From: Diabrotica undecimpunctata
Taxonomy: Eukaryota; Arthropoda; Insecta; Coleoptera; Chrysomelidae
Assembly: GCF_040954645.1 (NCBI RefSeq)
Contig: NC_092806.1
Coordinates: forward strand, 161,754,328 to 161,818,327
Direction of reading: 5' to 3'
Length of the DNA stretch: 64,000 nucleotides
Both the position numbers and the translations under genes were made by a program. Shown piece after piece: positions 13,255 through 24,104 of this stretch; position 1 is the first letter of the stretch, and each line of letters opens with the position of its first letter. A model generated the notes under the pieces. It was given only the letters and a program-made list of their open reading frames with translations. It searched no databases and had not been told where the DNA came from.

Positions 13255-13745
13255 ATGTTGATGACAGATGAGATTGATCAACTGCTTAATAATCCCAATA
13301 CTGACCTACGGATGTGAATCCTGAATCCTGAGACAATCGTAAAGAAGAAAGATAGACGCCACTGAAATGTTCTTGGAAGACGAATATTAAGAATTCCTTG
13401 GATTGGAACGACCGCAGAACAAATAATTCAATTTTGAAGAGAGCTAAAAGACTTTCCAATTAAAGTACTTTGGACATGATTGAGAGCAAACACAGAAAAC
13501 ATGGAAAGATTCATTATACAAGGAAAGCTGGAAGACCCAAATAGCGAGGAAGATCCCTAACAAGATGGATTGATCAAATTACAGGAATATGCAAAAGACA
13601 CTATGCATGAGTTACAAGAAATTTCCGGAGACGGGCAGATCTTTGGAGAAGGACAATACACGACATCACGTCAATCACTACACTCCTTCCGGGGGGTCAG
13701 GATTGGATTGAAGAGAGAGATTGAGACAAACCAGGAGTACCACAA
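13255..13745 (+). mobile_element. RTE-type LINE 3' fragment
   Basis: The thumb motif PILTYGCES near 13295 is followed by ATEMFLGRRILRIPWIG, a degraded GH box, ENMERFIIQGKLE and a C-terminal stretch partly preserved in the 63-codon frame 13570-13761. Stops and frameshifts occur throughout. It resembles the family D copy at 19415-20560 but is older. Family A' starts about 40 bp downstream. Confidence 0.7.
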
Positions 13746-13784
13746 TAAAAATGACTACTAAAAAGGGTTCCATTTATCCAAAAA

Positions 13785-15178
13785 AAAATTAAAAGATTTC
13801 AGAAAGCCATAAATGGAGAAGAGCTCCCAAAGGAATGGACGGAAGCATATGTGACATCTATATTTAAGAAAGGAGATAGAAAACGATGCGAAAACAACAG
13901 AGGAATAAGCGTAATATCATCAATAGGAAGATTATATGGGAAGATACTGCGAGAAAAGATAGAGCAAGCGATAAAAGGCAAAATCGGGGAGGATCAGGCA
14001 GGCTTCACGGTAGAAAGATCATGCATAGACCACATATACACACTGGAACAACTGTTGGAAAAGAAAAAAGCAAAAAATAGAGAAATACATTTGGCATTTG
14101 TGGACCTGAGAAAGGCGTATGACTCTCTACCAAGGTCAGAACTATCGGGGGCAATGTACAAATTAGAAATACAGACGGAACTCATAGAAGCTACAAAAGC
14201 TCTGTATAAAGAAAATAAAGTGTCCATTAAAATGGGAACAAGAATCATAAGAGACTTCACCACAACAAAAGGGCTTCTGCAGGGTTGTTCCACATCTCCA
14301 ACCCTATTCAAAATATACTTAGAGAAAGCCTTGACTACATGGAAAAGAAAATGTGAAGGCATGGGAGTACCGGTACGGAACGAATACGTATATACGTTAA
14401 GCTTTGCAGACGATCAAGTAGTGATTGCACAAGACCAAGACGACCTCAGCTACATGATGAAGAAACTACAAGAAGAATAAACCAAGGCTGGCCTAGATGT
14501 TAACCTCGCGAAAACAGAGTACCTATCTACAAGTGAAGAAGACATAGAAGATCTACAGATTGATGACAACGTAACAATCAAAGGAAAGGATAAATTCAAA
14601 TACTTGGGGTTTATAATCACGAAAAAGGCAACAACAGAGGAAGAAATTACACAAAGATTAGGACAAACAAGAACAGCAATCCGACAACTTAACTCAGTTT
14701 GGTGGGATAGACACCTAAATATGAAGACAAAAACACAGATTTATAAAACATTAGTGCGAAGTATTATGACATATGGGGCTGTAAGTTGGACCATAAACAA
14801 GAAAAACAGCAGTAAGATAGTAGCAACAGAGATGGAATGCCTGCGAAGATGCTGCAGAGTAACAAGAATGGATAGGAGAAGTAATGACGAAATAAAGCAA
14901 AGAACATCAATAGAAACAGACATATTAACATATATAGAACAAAAAAGACTAAAGCGGTATGGACATGTAAGAAGAACTAGCGACAGCAGATGGATAAAGA
15001 GAATAACCGAACTTACCGAATAACCACAGGAAGGAGGAAAAGAGGACGACCCCGAAAATTATGGAGGAACGAAGTAGACGACGCCATGAGCAAGAGAGGC
15101 CTAAACGATGGAGAATGGAACAACAGAGAGAGATGAAAACGGTTGAGCGAGGAAAGGCAGTGAATACTGTAGAATCCC

Positions 15179-15241
<63 letters not shown>
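13785..15241 (+). mobile_element. RTE-type LINE family A', 5'-truncated, (TA)n tail
   Basis: The copy begins in the fingers region and runs in one frame (13851-14480) through CENNRGISVISSIGRLYG, palm A VDLRKAYDS, LLQGCSTSP and catalytic FADD. A TAA at 14478-14480 interrupts it, and the same frame resumes (14604-15023) with RSIMTYGAVSW and the GHVRR box. A second break near 15020 puts the terminal RGRPRKLW stretch out of frame. A (TA)n run (15182-15241) forms the 3' tail. It is closely related to family A copies at the window ends. Confidence 0.85.
15182..15241. repeat. (TA)n microsatellite, LINE tail
   Basis: About 30 TA units directly after the 3' end of the family A' LINE. The family A copy at 62190 ends in a short TATATATA run, so this tract most likely grew from a LINE tail. 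Confidence 0.9.
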
Positions 15242-15246
<5 letters not shown>

Positions 15247-15940
15247 GACCGTGTATTAAATAATATGAACGAATGAAAATTTGCTCATCTCTTGTAATTT
15301 TTAACATTTTTTAAATTTAAAACTAGTTTCATTCATTACCTTTGGAATTTTCGTTTTTGTACGTTAGAATCGAGGAAATCTGTTTCATTTCTCTTTAATA
15401 ATTATTTGCGAGAATTTCCACGGAATTTTCTCGATCCAGGACATTTCCCAGAAACGAGTATTATAATATTTCAACTTTATCCAACTTGCATTTAGCTGGA
15501 TATTCAGCTATTGATTTTGTAATAATATTACCTAAACACAGTAAAAATCGCAAAGAAAAAGAAAAACTATGAATTCTGAAAGAGAAATACGTGCACAAAT
15601 GCTTTGCAGTTTAAAAGTGTAACTCTCGGCACATAAATTTTGTGTTTCTAGGATGTCTGATAGTTTGCACTTGACAGTTTTGCGTTGGAATATATTTCCG
15701 TGCAAAATGGTTTAAATTTTGGTTTGGTACCCTAATCCATTCGCGTGTATGTGCAGGTTTTGTTTGTCATAGAAGACGGATAGTACGGTATATCATTTTC
15801 CGACTATAAAATATCATCGTAAAGTAAAATGTTCAATCTTGAAATCAATTTTAAAAAGATCTACTATATTTGAGTATCAAAGAATCATGTAAAATAAAAT
15901 AAAATTTTTTAAAAGTTGTAATTAAAAAGGGGACGCTACT
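15242..15940. other. gene-free AT-rich stretch
   Basis: Nothing recognisable on either strand between the family A' tail and the RNase H fragment. Confidence 0.6.
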
Positions 15941-16435
15941 GTGAGCCAAAGAGCGCATGTCATTAGAGCTACTATTCTGTGGCAACAAAAATTATTTACT
16001 GTACTAATTATTTACTGTAAATACACTACTCACACTATATCCATACCTACAAACTGCTGCATCCTCACAGGCGAGACCACAGCCATTTTAGAAGCCTTAA
16101 TTTTCTTCAAAACGCGTAGTGAGAATAAATGTGTCATCATCACTGACTCATTAAATGCTCTATTAGGTGTAAAACAAATATACCCTACAAATCCAATATT
16201 ACGGGCTATAAAAAATGAGATAAATGTAATTCAATCAACTCGAAAAGAAGTAGCATTTATCTGGGTACCGCCGCATGTAGGAATAGTTGGAAATGAGAAA
16301 GTGTATAACCTAGCAAACACAAGTCGAATAAACTCACAATACACAACCAAATCAATAAATTACCCATATTCCGATCTCAAAAACCTAATTAAAGACCACT
16401 GTATGAACCTGGACAACAAAAATAAAAAATCTTAA
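15941..16435 (+). pseudogene. RNase H domain fragment of an I/jockey-type LINE
   Basis: An open frame of about 164 codons resembling the RNase H domain found after the RT in I- and jockey-group LINEs. GETTAILEAL carries the catalytic Glu, IITDSLNALLGV carries a catalytic Asp, and WVPPHVGIVGNEKV matches the conserved strand before the last catalytic Asp. That Asp is Tyr here (VYNLAN where VDxLA is expected), so the domain would be inactive. RT is absent upstream. The sequence switches to an RTE fragment at about 16431 without a gap. Confidence 0.75.
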
Positions 16436-16830
16436 CAAATTAGAAGCGTTTGAGTTGTGGTGTTACCGTCGCATGCTCAGAATCCCGTGGACAGCACACA
16501 TATCTAACGAACGCGTGCTAGAGACCGTGCACAAAGAGCGAGAATTGATCAACATCATCAAAATGAGAAAGGTCCAATACTTTGGTCATATAATGAGAGG
16601 ACCTAAATATCGCTTGCTCCGGTTAATCATTCAGGGCAAAATCGAAGGAAAACGTTGGGTCGGAAGAAAACAACTGTCCTGGCTGCGTAACATTAGACAA
16701 TGGACAGGTCGAACGGTCGAGGAACTGTTTCATCTAGCTGCCGACCGAGAATCATTTCATCAGCTTGTCAATATGACGATAGCCAACGCTTGAATAGAAG
16801 CACGGCACACAAAGAAGAAGAAGTATGAAC
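16431..16830 (+). mobile_element. RTE-type LINE 3' fragment
   Basis: It starts abruptly with LEAFELWCYRRMLRIPW, which closely matches the BovB-type thumb. An open stretch (16455-16793) with VQYFGHIMRGPKYRLLR, IIQGKIEGKRWVGRKQ and SWLRNIRQW follows, ending at a stop near 16790 and a GAA-rich tail. The RT palm is missing. The abrupt join to the RNase H fragment at its left suggests a 5'-truncated insertion into an older LINE. Confidence 0.8.
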
Positions 16831-16882
16831 ATATGGCAAGACTACTGGAAAGATTCACGAAATAAACTATATGAGATTTAGA

Positions 16883-17204
16883 AAAAACATATAATCCACA
16901 TCAACCACGCAGGGTTATTAGTGGAGTAACGTACACAAGAGTTTATTTTATTTACATTAAATAGATGTATATAAACGTAAATCTTTTAAATAATTTATTA
17001 CATGGTCAGTGTTTATGGTTAAAGTGGTTTTGATGTCATCTGAGATTCCATATTTTCTTCTTGTTTCTTCGTGGTACTGGCAGTCAATCAGAATATGCTT
17101 CACCGTCAATGGGTTATATACATCTATTTAACCAAATAAAATGAACTCTTGTGTACGTTACTCCACTAATAACCCTGCGTGGTTGATGTGGATTATATGT
17201 TTTT
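16883..17204. repeat. 84-bp inverted repeat flanking a LINE 3' fragment
   Basis: The left arm (16883-16967) and right arm (17121-17204) are reverse complements with one substitution and one small length difference. Each contains ACGCAGGGTTATTAGTGGAG or its complement. The spacer of about 153 bp encodes, on the minus strand, the C-terminus of an RNase H-type LINE. A transcript could form a strong hairpin. This could be a LINE 3' UTR copied twice in opposite orientation, or a foldback element. Confidence 0.8.
16968..17120 (-). pseudogene. C-terminal end of I/jockey-type LINE ORF2
   Basis: The minus strand reads PLTVKHILIDCQYHEETRRK followed by a hydrophobic stretch. The TVKHILIDC block with its His and Cys is typical of the Cys/His-rich end after RNase H in I- and jockey-group LINEs. 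The upstream Cys pair is cut off. It may be the opposite-facing end of the element whose RNase H lies at 15941-16435. Confidence 0.7.
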
Positions 17205-17904
17205 ACTAAATAAAAAAAAATTATTTCTCGTCAACATGGATCTAAAATTCTAGATATCACTGTGTGAATATCATCCAAATAAAGGCATTGCACAGTACAC
17301 TATTTTTATTGTTATGTGTACACACTGCATCTCAATTAGTTACAATTCAGTCAGAAATAGTAATTTATTGTATAAACACCTAAAACTAACTCAATACAGT
17401 CCATTAAATATCGATGAAAAAAGCATCGATACAGTCAGTAACGCTGTCTATCTGTAGAACATCATATGGTAATAAAAAAACTCGGCAACGTCGAGGAACT
17501 TTATCAAAAGAATATAAATGCATGGAGAACAAAGACATATTTAAAGCAATGTTAAAAAATTTTCATTTGTGCTGCGGAAGTCCGTCAGAAGATCACAATC
17601 ACAGAAGATCGTACATTTATATAAATGTCAGGATAAACAAGCATACATCAAGAACAGAGACTTCGACAAATCTTAGTTATGCAAACATGTCTGGGTTAAG
17701 GAGCATAAGTACAATGAAAAGATGAATGAATAATCCCAAAAGAAACATATATGAAAAAGAACGGAGCACAGAGGTCAAAAAACCCTTTTAATTATATACT
17801 AATTTGCTCCGAAGACAGTTTACTAGTTCGCTACCATGGTTAAACTGATTTTACCTACTAAGTTCTAGGAAAATTAATATCGGCAAGATTGGTACTGTAT
17901 TCTT
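17205..17904. other. gene-free stretch with one unrecognised frame
   Basis: A 103-codon plus frame at 17414-17725 is Ser/Lys/Arg-rich and matches nothing I know. No other feature was seen. Confidence 0.5.
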
Positions 17905-19414
17905 CTTCTTCTTCTTCCTTCTTGTATGCAGTCTTTAAAGCTTGTTTCTTTTTCAATATTAGCCTCCTAAATTGTTTAAATTATAGCATCATCTTTTTAT
18001 TGGTCTGCCAATACTTCTTCGTCCATTGGTGACTTATCTCGTGCCATTCGTACTATCCTATCCTCTGCCATTCTACTAATGTGTTCCTTGCACTCCTGTT
18101 TCCGTTTTGTCGTCCATCCATTTATGTCTTTTATATTGCATGCTCTTCTTATGTTTTCGCTTCTCTCCCTATCCAATAGACTTTTCCCTGATATTCGTCG
18201 GAGTATTTTCATATTTGTAGTTTCTAGTAGTTGTCTCGTTTTAGATGTGTCAGGTCTTGTCTCCGTCGTGTTTGCTAATATAGGTCTAATTGCTGCTTTA
18301 TAGATTCTTGTTTTTGTATCTTGTCTTAGGTGTTTATTTTTCCAGATTGTGTCATTAAGAGATCCCGCCGCTTTAGTTCCTTTGAAGCTTTGTTGTCGCA
18401 CTTCTTCTTCAACATCTCCGTAACTAGTTATATCTATTCCCAGATATCTAAACCTTGCTTCATGCTTTATTATTTTCCCATCAATTTCGATTTTACATCG
18501 TAGTGGGTATTTAGATATTGTCATACATTTGGTTTTTTCTGTAATATTATCATATTGTATTTCTTGGCTGTTGCATTGAAGATGTGTATTAATCTTTGGA
18601 GCTCGTCTTCTGTCTCGGCGATTAATGTGGAGTCGTCTGCATAACATAATATTTGGATTTCTTTATTCTACATTATGTAACCATGACCTTTACGTACTGC
18701 TTGTATTATTTCGTCCATTATTATATTAAACAACAGTGGGCTTAACGAGTCACAATGTCTGACTCCGTTTTGTGCTTGTATATACTGTGTTAGTTTTCCA
18801 TTTATCTTTGCTTGTATTCGATTATGGAAGTAAATGTTTTCGATGGCTTGTATAATATTGATTGGTATGTTTCTTTTATACAGTAGGTGTAAGACGTGTT
18901 CGACTTGGATGCGATCGAAAGCCTTTGTCAGATCTATAGAACATAGATATGCTGGTTTATTGTACTCGATGGCCTTTTCTGTGATTTGTCTTAGTACAAA
19001 TACGGCGTCTACGCAGGATCTTCCGCATCTGAATTCTTGTTGTTCATCTGATAAAGTTGTTAGTTTATTGATTTTGTTCGTTAGGATTTTGTGGTAGGCT
19101 TAAGTGCGGTGTTGGGGTCTTCTTTATCTCCTTTCTTGAACATTGGTACCATTATGCTGTTTTCTGGTTCTGGTGACTTTCTATTTTTGAGTGAATTCAT
19201 GGCTATCTCTACTTCCTAAAAACTGATGTCTATTTCGTGTCTAAATTCAGGTACGTTATTGTGTTGAATATTATTTTCCTTTCCTTTAAACAGTTCCTTC
19301 AGGTATCTTTCCCATTCGTTTGCTGGTATGTTATAGTATTCCTTCAATTCTGCCATTTCTTTCCATTGGTTTCTTATGAATCTCCATATTTGTTTTTCTG
19401 TACCGTAGAAGTCG

Positions 19415-20560
19415 ATTCCCTAAGAACAAGCAGGCTTTGTCAAAGGGAAGGGTACGAGAGAGCAAATCCCTAATATGCGGCAGCTCATAGAAAAGGCCCG
19501 CGAATTTAAAATTCCAATAATAATCTGTTTTCTAGACTACCAAAAGGCATTTGATTGTGTGAAGTGGGAAGTTCTCTGGACAGTTCTTCATGAGATGGGA
19601 GTTCCAGATCATTTGGCAATATTAATTAAAAACTTATACGAAGATAACTCAGTTAAAATAAGAATTGAAAACCAGCAATCTGATACCTTCAAAACCAGCA
19701 GAAGTGTACGACAAGGGTGCATACTATCTCCAGGCCTGTTCAATTTATATGGAGAATACATAATGAGGAACGCACTTGATGGATGGAGAGGCGGCATCTC
19801 CATTGCAGGAAAAAAGATCTCAAACTTAAGATTCGCAGACGATACAACACTGATAGCAACATCTGAAGAGGAGATGTCGAGACTGATAAAGAGAGTAGAA
19901 ACCGAAAGCAACAAGTGTGGGCTCAAGATTAATAATCAGAAAACAAAAATCATGATTGTGGACCACGCGAATATCCTCCAAACAACAGGCGCCCTAAATC
20001 AATTCGAGAAAGTAGACGAGTTCACCTATCTAGGATCTTCCTTAAGCAATGCAGCCTCCTCCCATACGGAAATTCGCAGAAGAATAGGGATGGTCAAGAA
20101 CGCGATGAGTCGACTGTCAAAAATATGGAAGGACCGCTCTTTATCCAAAAAACTCAAAATGAGACTGGTACGGACACTCATTTTTTCAATCTTCAGTTAC
20201 GGTGCCGAAACATGGACGGTCTCGTGGACGGAGCACAGATCCAATCAGTCGATTCTCGAAGAGCTAAACATTCAGACCAGACTCTCCTCTCAGTGTCTTG
20301 CAAATGTTTTAAAGTTTTTTGGCCACATTGCGAGAAGAGACAATGACAACTTAGAAAGACTAATTGTATGCGGAAACGTAGAAGGACGTAGAGGCAGAGG
20401 ACGCTCACCTATCCGATGGTCAGATCAAGTACAGAAAGCCACTGGAGAGACGTTTTCCGAGTCCATGAGAGCAGCCCAAAATCGCAAGAGATGGAGAGAA
20501 TTGACAGCCCGCATTATAGGAAATCACGATCCTCAGCAATGAGGGAACGACAAGAGAGAG
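19415..20560 (+). mobile_element. RTE-type LINE family D, inserted in family B, 8-bp TSD
   Basis: Flanked by AGAAGTCG at 19407-19414 and 20561-20568. It opens in the RT fingers (EQAGFVKGKG) and ends with a GA-rich tail. Excising it restores a continuous family B LINE. Confidence 0.9.
19475..20542 (+). CDS. reverse transcriptase of RTE-type LINE (partial, open frame)
   Basis: 355 codons without a stop. Palm A FLDYQKAFD (19-27), VRQGCILSP (78-86), catalytic FADD (120-123), YLGSSLS, then the thumb YGAETWTV (to 249) joined directly to SWTEHRSNQSIL. Relatives such as BovB have about 25 residues here, including the AFELWCWRR helix, so an in-frame deletion has occurred after residue 249. The GHIARRDN box and GRRGRGRSPIRW stretch follow. 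The endonuclease and first part of RT are missing. The frame stays open 5' of the first ATG to 19424, which shows truncation rather than a real start. Confidence 0.85.
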   Translation: MRQLIEKAREFKIPIIICFLDYQKAFDCVKWEVLWTVLHEMGVPDHLAILIKNLYEDNSVKIRIENQQSDTFKTSRSVRQGCILSPGLFNLYGEYIMRNALDGWRGGISIAGKKISNLRFADDTTLIATSEEEMSRLIKRVETESNKCGLKINNQKTKIMIVDHANILQTTGALNQFEKVDEFTYLGSSLSNAASSHTEIRRRIGMVKNAMSRLSKIWKDRSLSKKLKMRLVRTLIFSIFSYGAETWTVSWTEHRSNQSILEELNIQTRLSSQCLANVLKFFGHIARRDNDNLERLIVCGNVEGRRGRGRSPIRWSDQVQKATGETFSESMRAAQNRKRWRELTARIIGNHDPQQ

Positions 20561-20690
20561 AGAAGTCGCTTTCTATCCTTTTTGTAATCAGTTTCCACTA
20601 TTCAACTGTTCATTTTCTGTTCTTTGTACCAACTGCTTTTGAACCATGGTGTATTGTTGTTGTGACTTTTGTATTTTTTATAGAAATTAT

Positions 20691-21519
20691 ATAAAATATT
20701 GGTTGTTACATATTTATATACGAGACAGAGGAATTAGATTATTCAGATTGTAGTCGCTTTATTTTTATCCCTATTTTGGAAAATGTGGTTGATGTAGAAA
20801 TTTCATAAAAATTTTGACTTGGTTTTGGAATTTTGTTAGCTATTTTGATATTAATTCTGGTTTTAAAAATTACTCTAAAGATAATTAGAAGAAGATAAAG
20901 GAAAGAGAAGAAGAAAACAATTTTAAAATATATACATTAAGGAAAAGAATAAAAAAGGTATTGTCAATTACATAAACTTATTTACTGCATTCCTTATTAT
21001 CGTTCCTCGGTTCCCCACAGTATTCCAAAACGTTAAATTCAAAAACGGTTAACTGAAAATTAATTGAAAGCATTTTTATCCCTAATGTATACCCGGCATT
21101 TAAATTGGTTCGAAAAAAAGAACGCGATGCAATTGTAGTATTCAGAATGGCGACCGACCTCTTTCAAACGTGCCTAGCAGAACTAACGACTTTTGGTTTG
21201 CTTGACTCTCTTGTCTCGTTAGAAAAAACAAAAATTCCTGAAATTTGTACATCGCACTTTCAAGTCCCGTCTCCCGGCTCCGTTATTTTATTAAATATTT
21301 TATTTTAGCGGAAAATTTAAAGCTAGTTTTAATGGGAAGATGAGAGGGGTAGTTCTTCCTGAAGTATATTTATTAACTTAAACCTCAATTACTCATTTAG
21401 ACAAAAAATTAAAGCAAAAATATTTTTAATAATATTCTGAATAGTATATACATAATATATCTGTGGATATTTATATATTATATAAATCCACCGAAAAAAA
21501 TCGTATTTTTTTGCGGTTT
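20691..21519. other. gene-free stretch
   Basis: No coding signal recognised. The 67-codon plus frame at 21105-21308 has no family motif. Confidence 0.55.
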
Positions 21520-21800
21520 TCAAAAAAAAACATTCGATCGTATGTTGGACCTATTTTGATTTGGAACTCGTCTGATGTATTGCTGCCGATGCTGATACGT
21601 GAACTCCTGCACACACATCTGAACTAATCCTACCAGCTTTCTAGTAACTCTCATTTCCATCATTACCTTCCACAGTGTATCCCTGTTAACAGAGTCATAC
21701 ACTTATTTAAAATCTATAAAAAAATTATGTACATCTTTCTTTTATTTCCAACTCTTTTCTAAAGTTCAGCGCAGGATAAAGATCTATGTATTGAATCCCA
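21520..21800 (-). mobile_element. RTE-type LINE RT palm fragment
   Basis: The minus strand carries FIDFK, a stop, then VYDSVNRDTLWKVMMEM and KLVGLVQMCVQE, which is the region around palm A and the helix after it. Upstream sequence is degraded and the C-terminal side is lost near 21530. A short dead fragment. Confidence 0.65.
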
Positions 21801-21905
21801 TTAAATATTATTTCCACAAATATCTTTACAGCATGACTAATTAAATAAAATGGCTTTGGAACCATATCACGAACTGATAAAACGAAACGCGCCACTGGTT
21901 CCAGC

Positions 21906-21997
21906 GCTCCAGTGGCGCAATTGGTTAGCGCACGGTACTTATAAGACAGTAGTCGTGAGCGATGCCGGGGTTGTGAGTTCGAGCCTCACCTGGAGCA
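21906..21997 (+). tRNA. tRNA-Ile (anticodon UAU) with 18-nt intron
   Basis: A complete cloverleaf: acceptor GCTCCAG pairs with CTGGAGC, with discriminator A at 21997. The D arm holds an A-box-like TGGCGCAATTGG and the T arm holds the B-box-like GTTCGAGCC. The anticodon stem CGGTA pairs with TGCCG around loop CTTATAA, giving anticodon TAT at 21940-21942. An 18-nt intron (21944-21961) follows position 37, the canonical site for eukaryotic tRNA introns, and tRNA-Ile(UAU) is one of the few animal tRNAs that normally has one. The spliced product is 74 nt. All stems pair well, so this is probably an active gene that decodes AUA. Confidence 0.96.
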
Positions 21998-21999
21998 CA

Positions 22000-22006
22000 T
22001 TTTTTT
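22000..22006 (+). terminator. RNA polymerase III terminator of tRNA-Ile
   Basis: A run of seven T residues begins 3 bases after the tRNA 3' end, the usual pol III stop signal. Confidence 0.85.
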
Positions 22007-22480
22007 ATTAACTTTTATAATTCATAAAATAAAATCAGACCTCGTGCGATAAAATTTAAAAAAAAACGGTTAATCGATTCACATAATACTATATAAAAGT
22101 AAAGTACCAATTCAAAAATAAATTCAATGACAAATTATTACGTAGCGTGACATTGACAGTGAATATATTTTTGTTTTACAAATACGGACTTATCACAAAA
22201 CATGACACTGGGAGTTCTACATTAATATTGATAAGTAAAATTTTCAAGAAAACTAATAGTTTTACAGGAAAATTTAAATGTTCCAATTTCTGCATATTTT
22301 AAAGAGATTTTTGATTTAGCTACTTTCTGATTAAAGACAGCTACTTGGAACTGGAACACCTGGAATATAACTCAACACTTAAATAGAGAGATTATGAAAT
22401 AGTGGCGGCTCGTTAGAAAAATTAACGGTGGGGCACTATTGTACGATTGTTGATAGAAATACGGCAGTATAATAGAAATA
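22007..22480. other. AT-rich stretch downstream of the tRNA gene
   Basis: No gene seen. The left edge of the family E LINE tail lies near 22480. Confidence 0.6.
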
Positions 22481-22630
22481 CGCCCAATAATCATGCAGCC
22501 TTCATTTATCACGTCCACTGCTGGACATAGGCCTCCCAGCATTGACCGTTCCATTCGTCTCCGTGCCACTCTCAATTTCGAAGCCGTAGTCTTGGTTAGA
22601 GTCATAGTTTCCGCCCCATAGGTCATGACC

Positions 22631-22899
22631 AGTCATGACTTAAGTGGAAGTTCGCTGGACATACCATAAGACAGAAAGACGACATATGGAATAAGATGAA
22701 TATACACTGGAGACCATATAGTTACAAACGAAAAAGAGGAAGGCCACAAATAAGATGGTCAGATGACAGAAGAAACACGCAGGCCCGAAGTGGATACAAA
22801 CTGCCTACAATAGAGAGACGTGGAAGAAGGAAGAGGAGGCCTATGTCCAAGATTGGACAGCAAGGGCTGTATAGATAGATAGATAGATAGATAGATAGA
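22631..22899 (+). mobile_element. short RTE-type LINE 3' fragment inserted in family E, (GATA)n tail
   Basis: A 269-bp insert flanked by TCATGACC (22623-22630 and 22900-22907). The plus strand encodes WKFAGHTIRQK, KRKRGRPQIRWSDD and an EEAYVQDW-like end, then a stop and about seven GATA units. Removing it rejoins the host thumb in frame (LPVM|TYGAET). Confidence 0.88.
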
Positions 22900-23299
22900 T
22901 CATGACCGGTAATACGCATTGGTCAAATCCTTTTCTTTTTAGGCTAATTGGTATGTTGGCCCTAAGTGTGTCTCGCAGTTTTCCAAAGGCTGCCCACCTA
23001 AAGTACGCTCACCTCGTAATAATTCGTCTTTGGATTTGGCATGTTTGGCATGGACTTATTTTACTATCTGATTTTCTTTTAGGACAGTCCACTCGGTGAG
23101 TTTCTTGTATGATGCGTTTGATGAGGCGTTTATGGTGCAATTATTCAAGTCGTTAAGATCGTTCTCGAACCTTCTCGGAGGTTTCATGCAGTGGTAGCTT
23201 ATTATTGATATGTGCCTGATATTGGTTGATATCTAATGGGGGTATCCAGATACCATGAGATTTATTTTTAATCATTATGTTTCTTTCTCAATTTGGGTT

Positions 23300-24104
23300 G
23301 ATTTGGACTTTCGGTCGTATCATTCTTTGGTCATTGCTTGTTGTGAACTTGTTGAGTACTGTTACATCTTTAATTATTTGTTTTTTGTCACTTATGATGT
23401 AGTCGATTTCATTCCTCGTTCTACCCTTTGGACATTCCTAGGTCCATCTTCTGTACATCTTTTTCTAAAAGATGCTGTTCATGTTGAATAAATTATTCTG
23501 GAGTAGGAATCCTAGTAGCGTTTGTCCTCTTTCATTTCTTCCTGGAGAACCGAATTTTCCCAAGGATTTTTTTGGCTCTGCTTCTGAAAGACGCTTCTGC
23601 TACACCTATTTTTATGTTGAAATTGCCATATAAAATTGTATATTGAGAACGAGAGTCATTAAGCGCAGTAGATATATCGTCATCAAATATTTCGATTTCT
23701 TCGTCTATATAGTCTGTTGTTGGAGCGTAAACTTGGATAATTTTAAGTTGATATCTACTGTTCAACTTCAGAATAAGATATGCCATCCTAGATGATGAAC
23801 TTTGGATATTTATTATCTTGTTCGCGTGGTTTTTATGGACAAAGAAATCAATGCCTCCAACTGATGTAGTTTCAGGGCCAATCTGATAGAATATATGCCC
23901 TGATTTCAGTGTTTTTAAAGTTTCATCTCTCTTTCTAACTTCACTGATACCTATTACATCCCATTTAATTTTATTCATTTCAGTTTCCATTTCTGTGCAT
24001 CTCTCCTCGGATAGTAGACTTTCTGGCATTGTACTAACGTAACGAGTTATGGGGATTTTGGGTTTCCGTATAGTCAGCTTTCCCCCCCAGAACCCTTGGG
24101 ACAA
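23300..24104 (-). pseudogene. APE-type endonuclease of RTE LINE, catalytically degraded
   Basis: A 190-codon frame with DVIGISEVRKR (catalytic Glu), LKSGHIFYQIGPE, IIQVYAPTTDY and YGNFNIKIG, followed out of frame by RTRNEIDYIIS and SNDQRMIR. The family expects GDxN and SDHR. Here the Asp is Asn and the His is Gln, so two active-site residues are lost. In living elements this domain nicks target DNA to prime reverse transcription. The frame break near 23540 also disables it. Confidence 0.85.

Larger units (their letters stand above)
17905..20690 (-). mobile_element. RTE-type LINE family B, copy 2, split by an RTE
   Basis: It begins with a GAA-type tail at 17905-17925 (minus-strand 3' end). 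The C-terminal and thumb frame (18647-17997) has ARFRYLGIDITSYGD and IRPILANTTETRPD. RT palm sequence continues to about 19130 with stops, then a linker (MAELKEY-like) to 19414. The element resumes at 20561-20690 after an inserted RTE (19415-20560), because the sequence across the join matches family B copy 1 at 3286-3480. Many frame breaks; inactive. Confidence 0.85.

Noticed and set aside
13851..15023. Frames 13994-14362 and 14741-14923 on the minus strand
   Set aside because: Shadows of the plus-strand RT of family A'.
15101..15307. IYIYIY-rich frames around 15180-15240
   Set aside because: Translation of the (TA)n tail.
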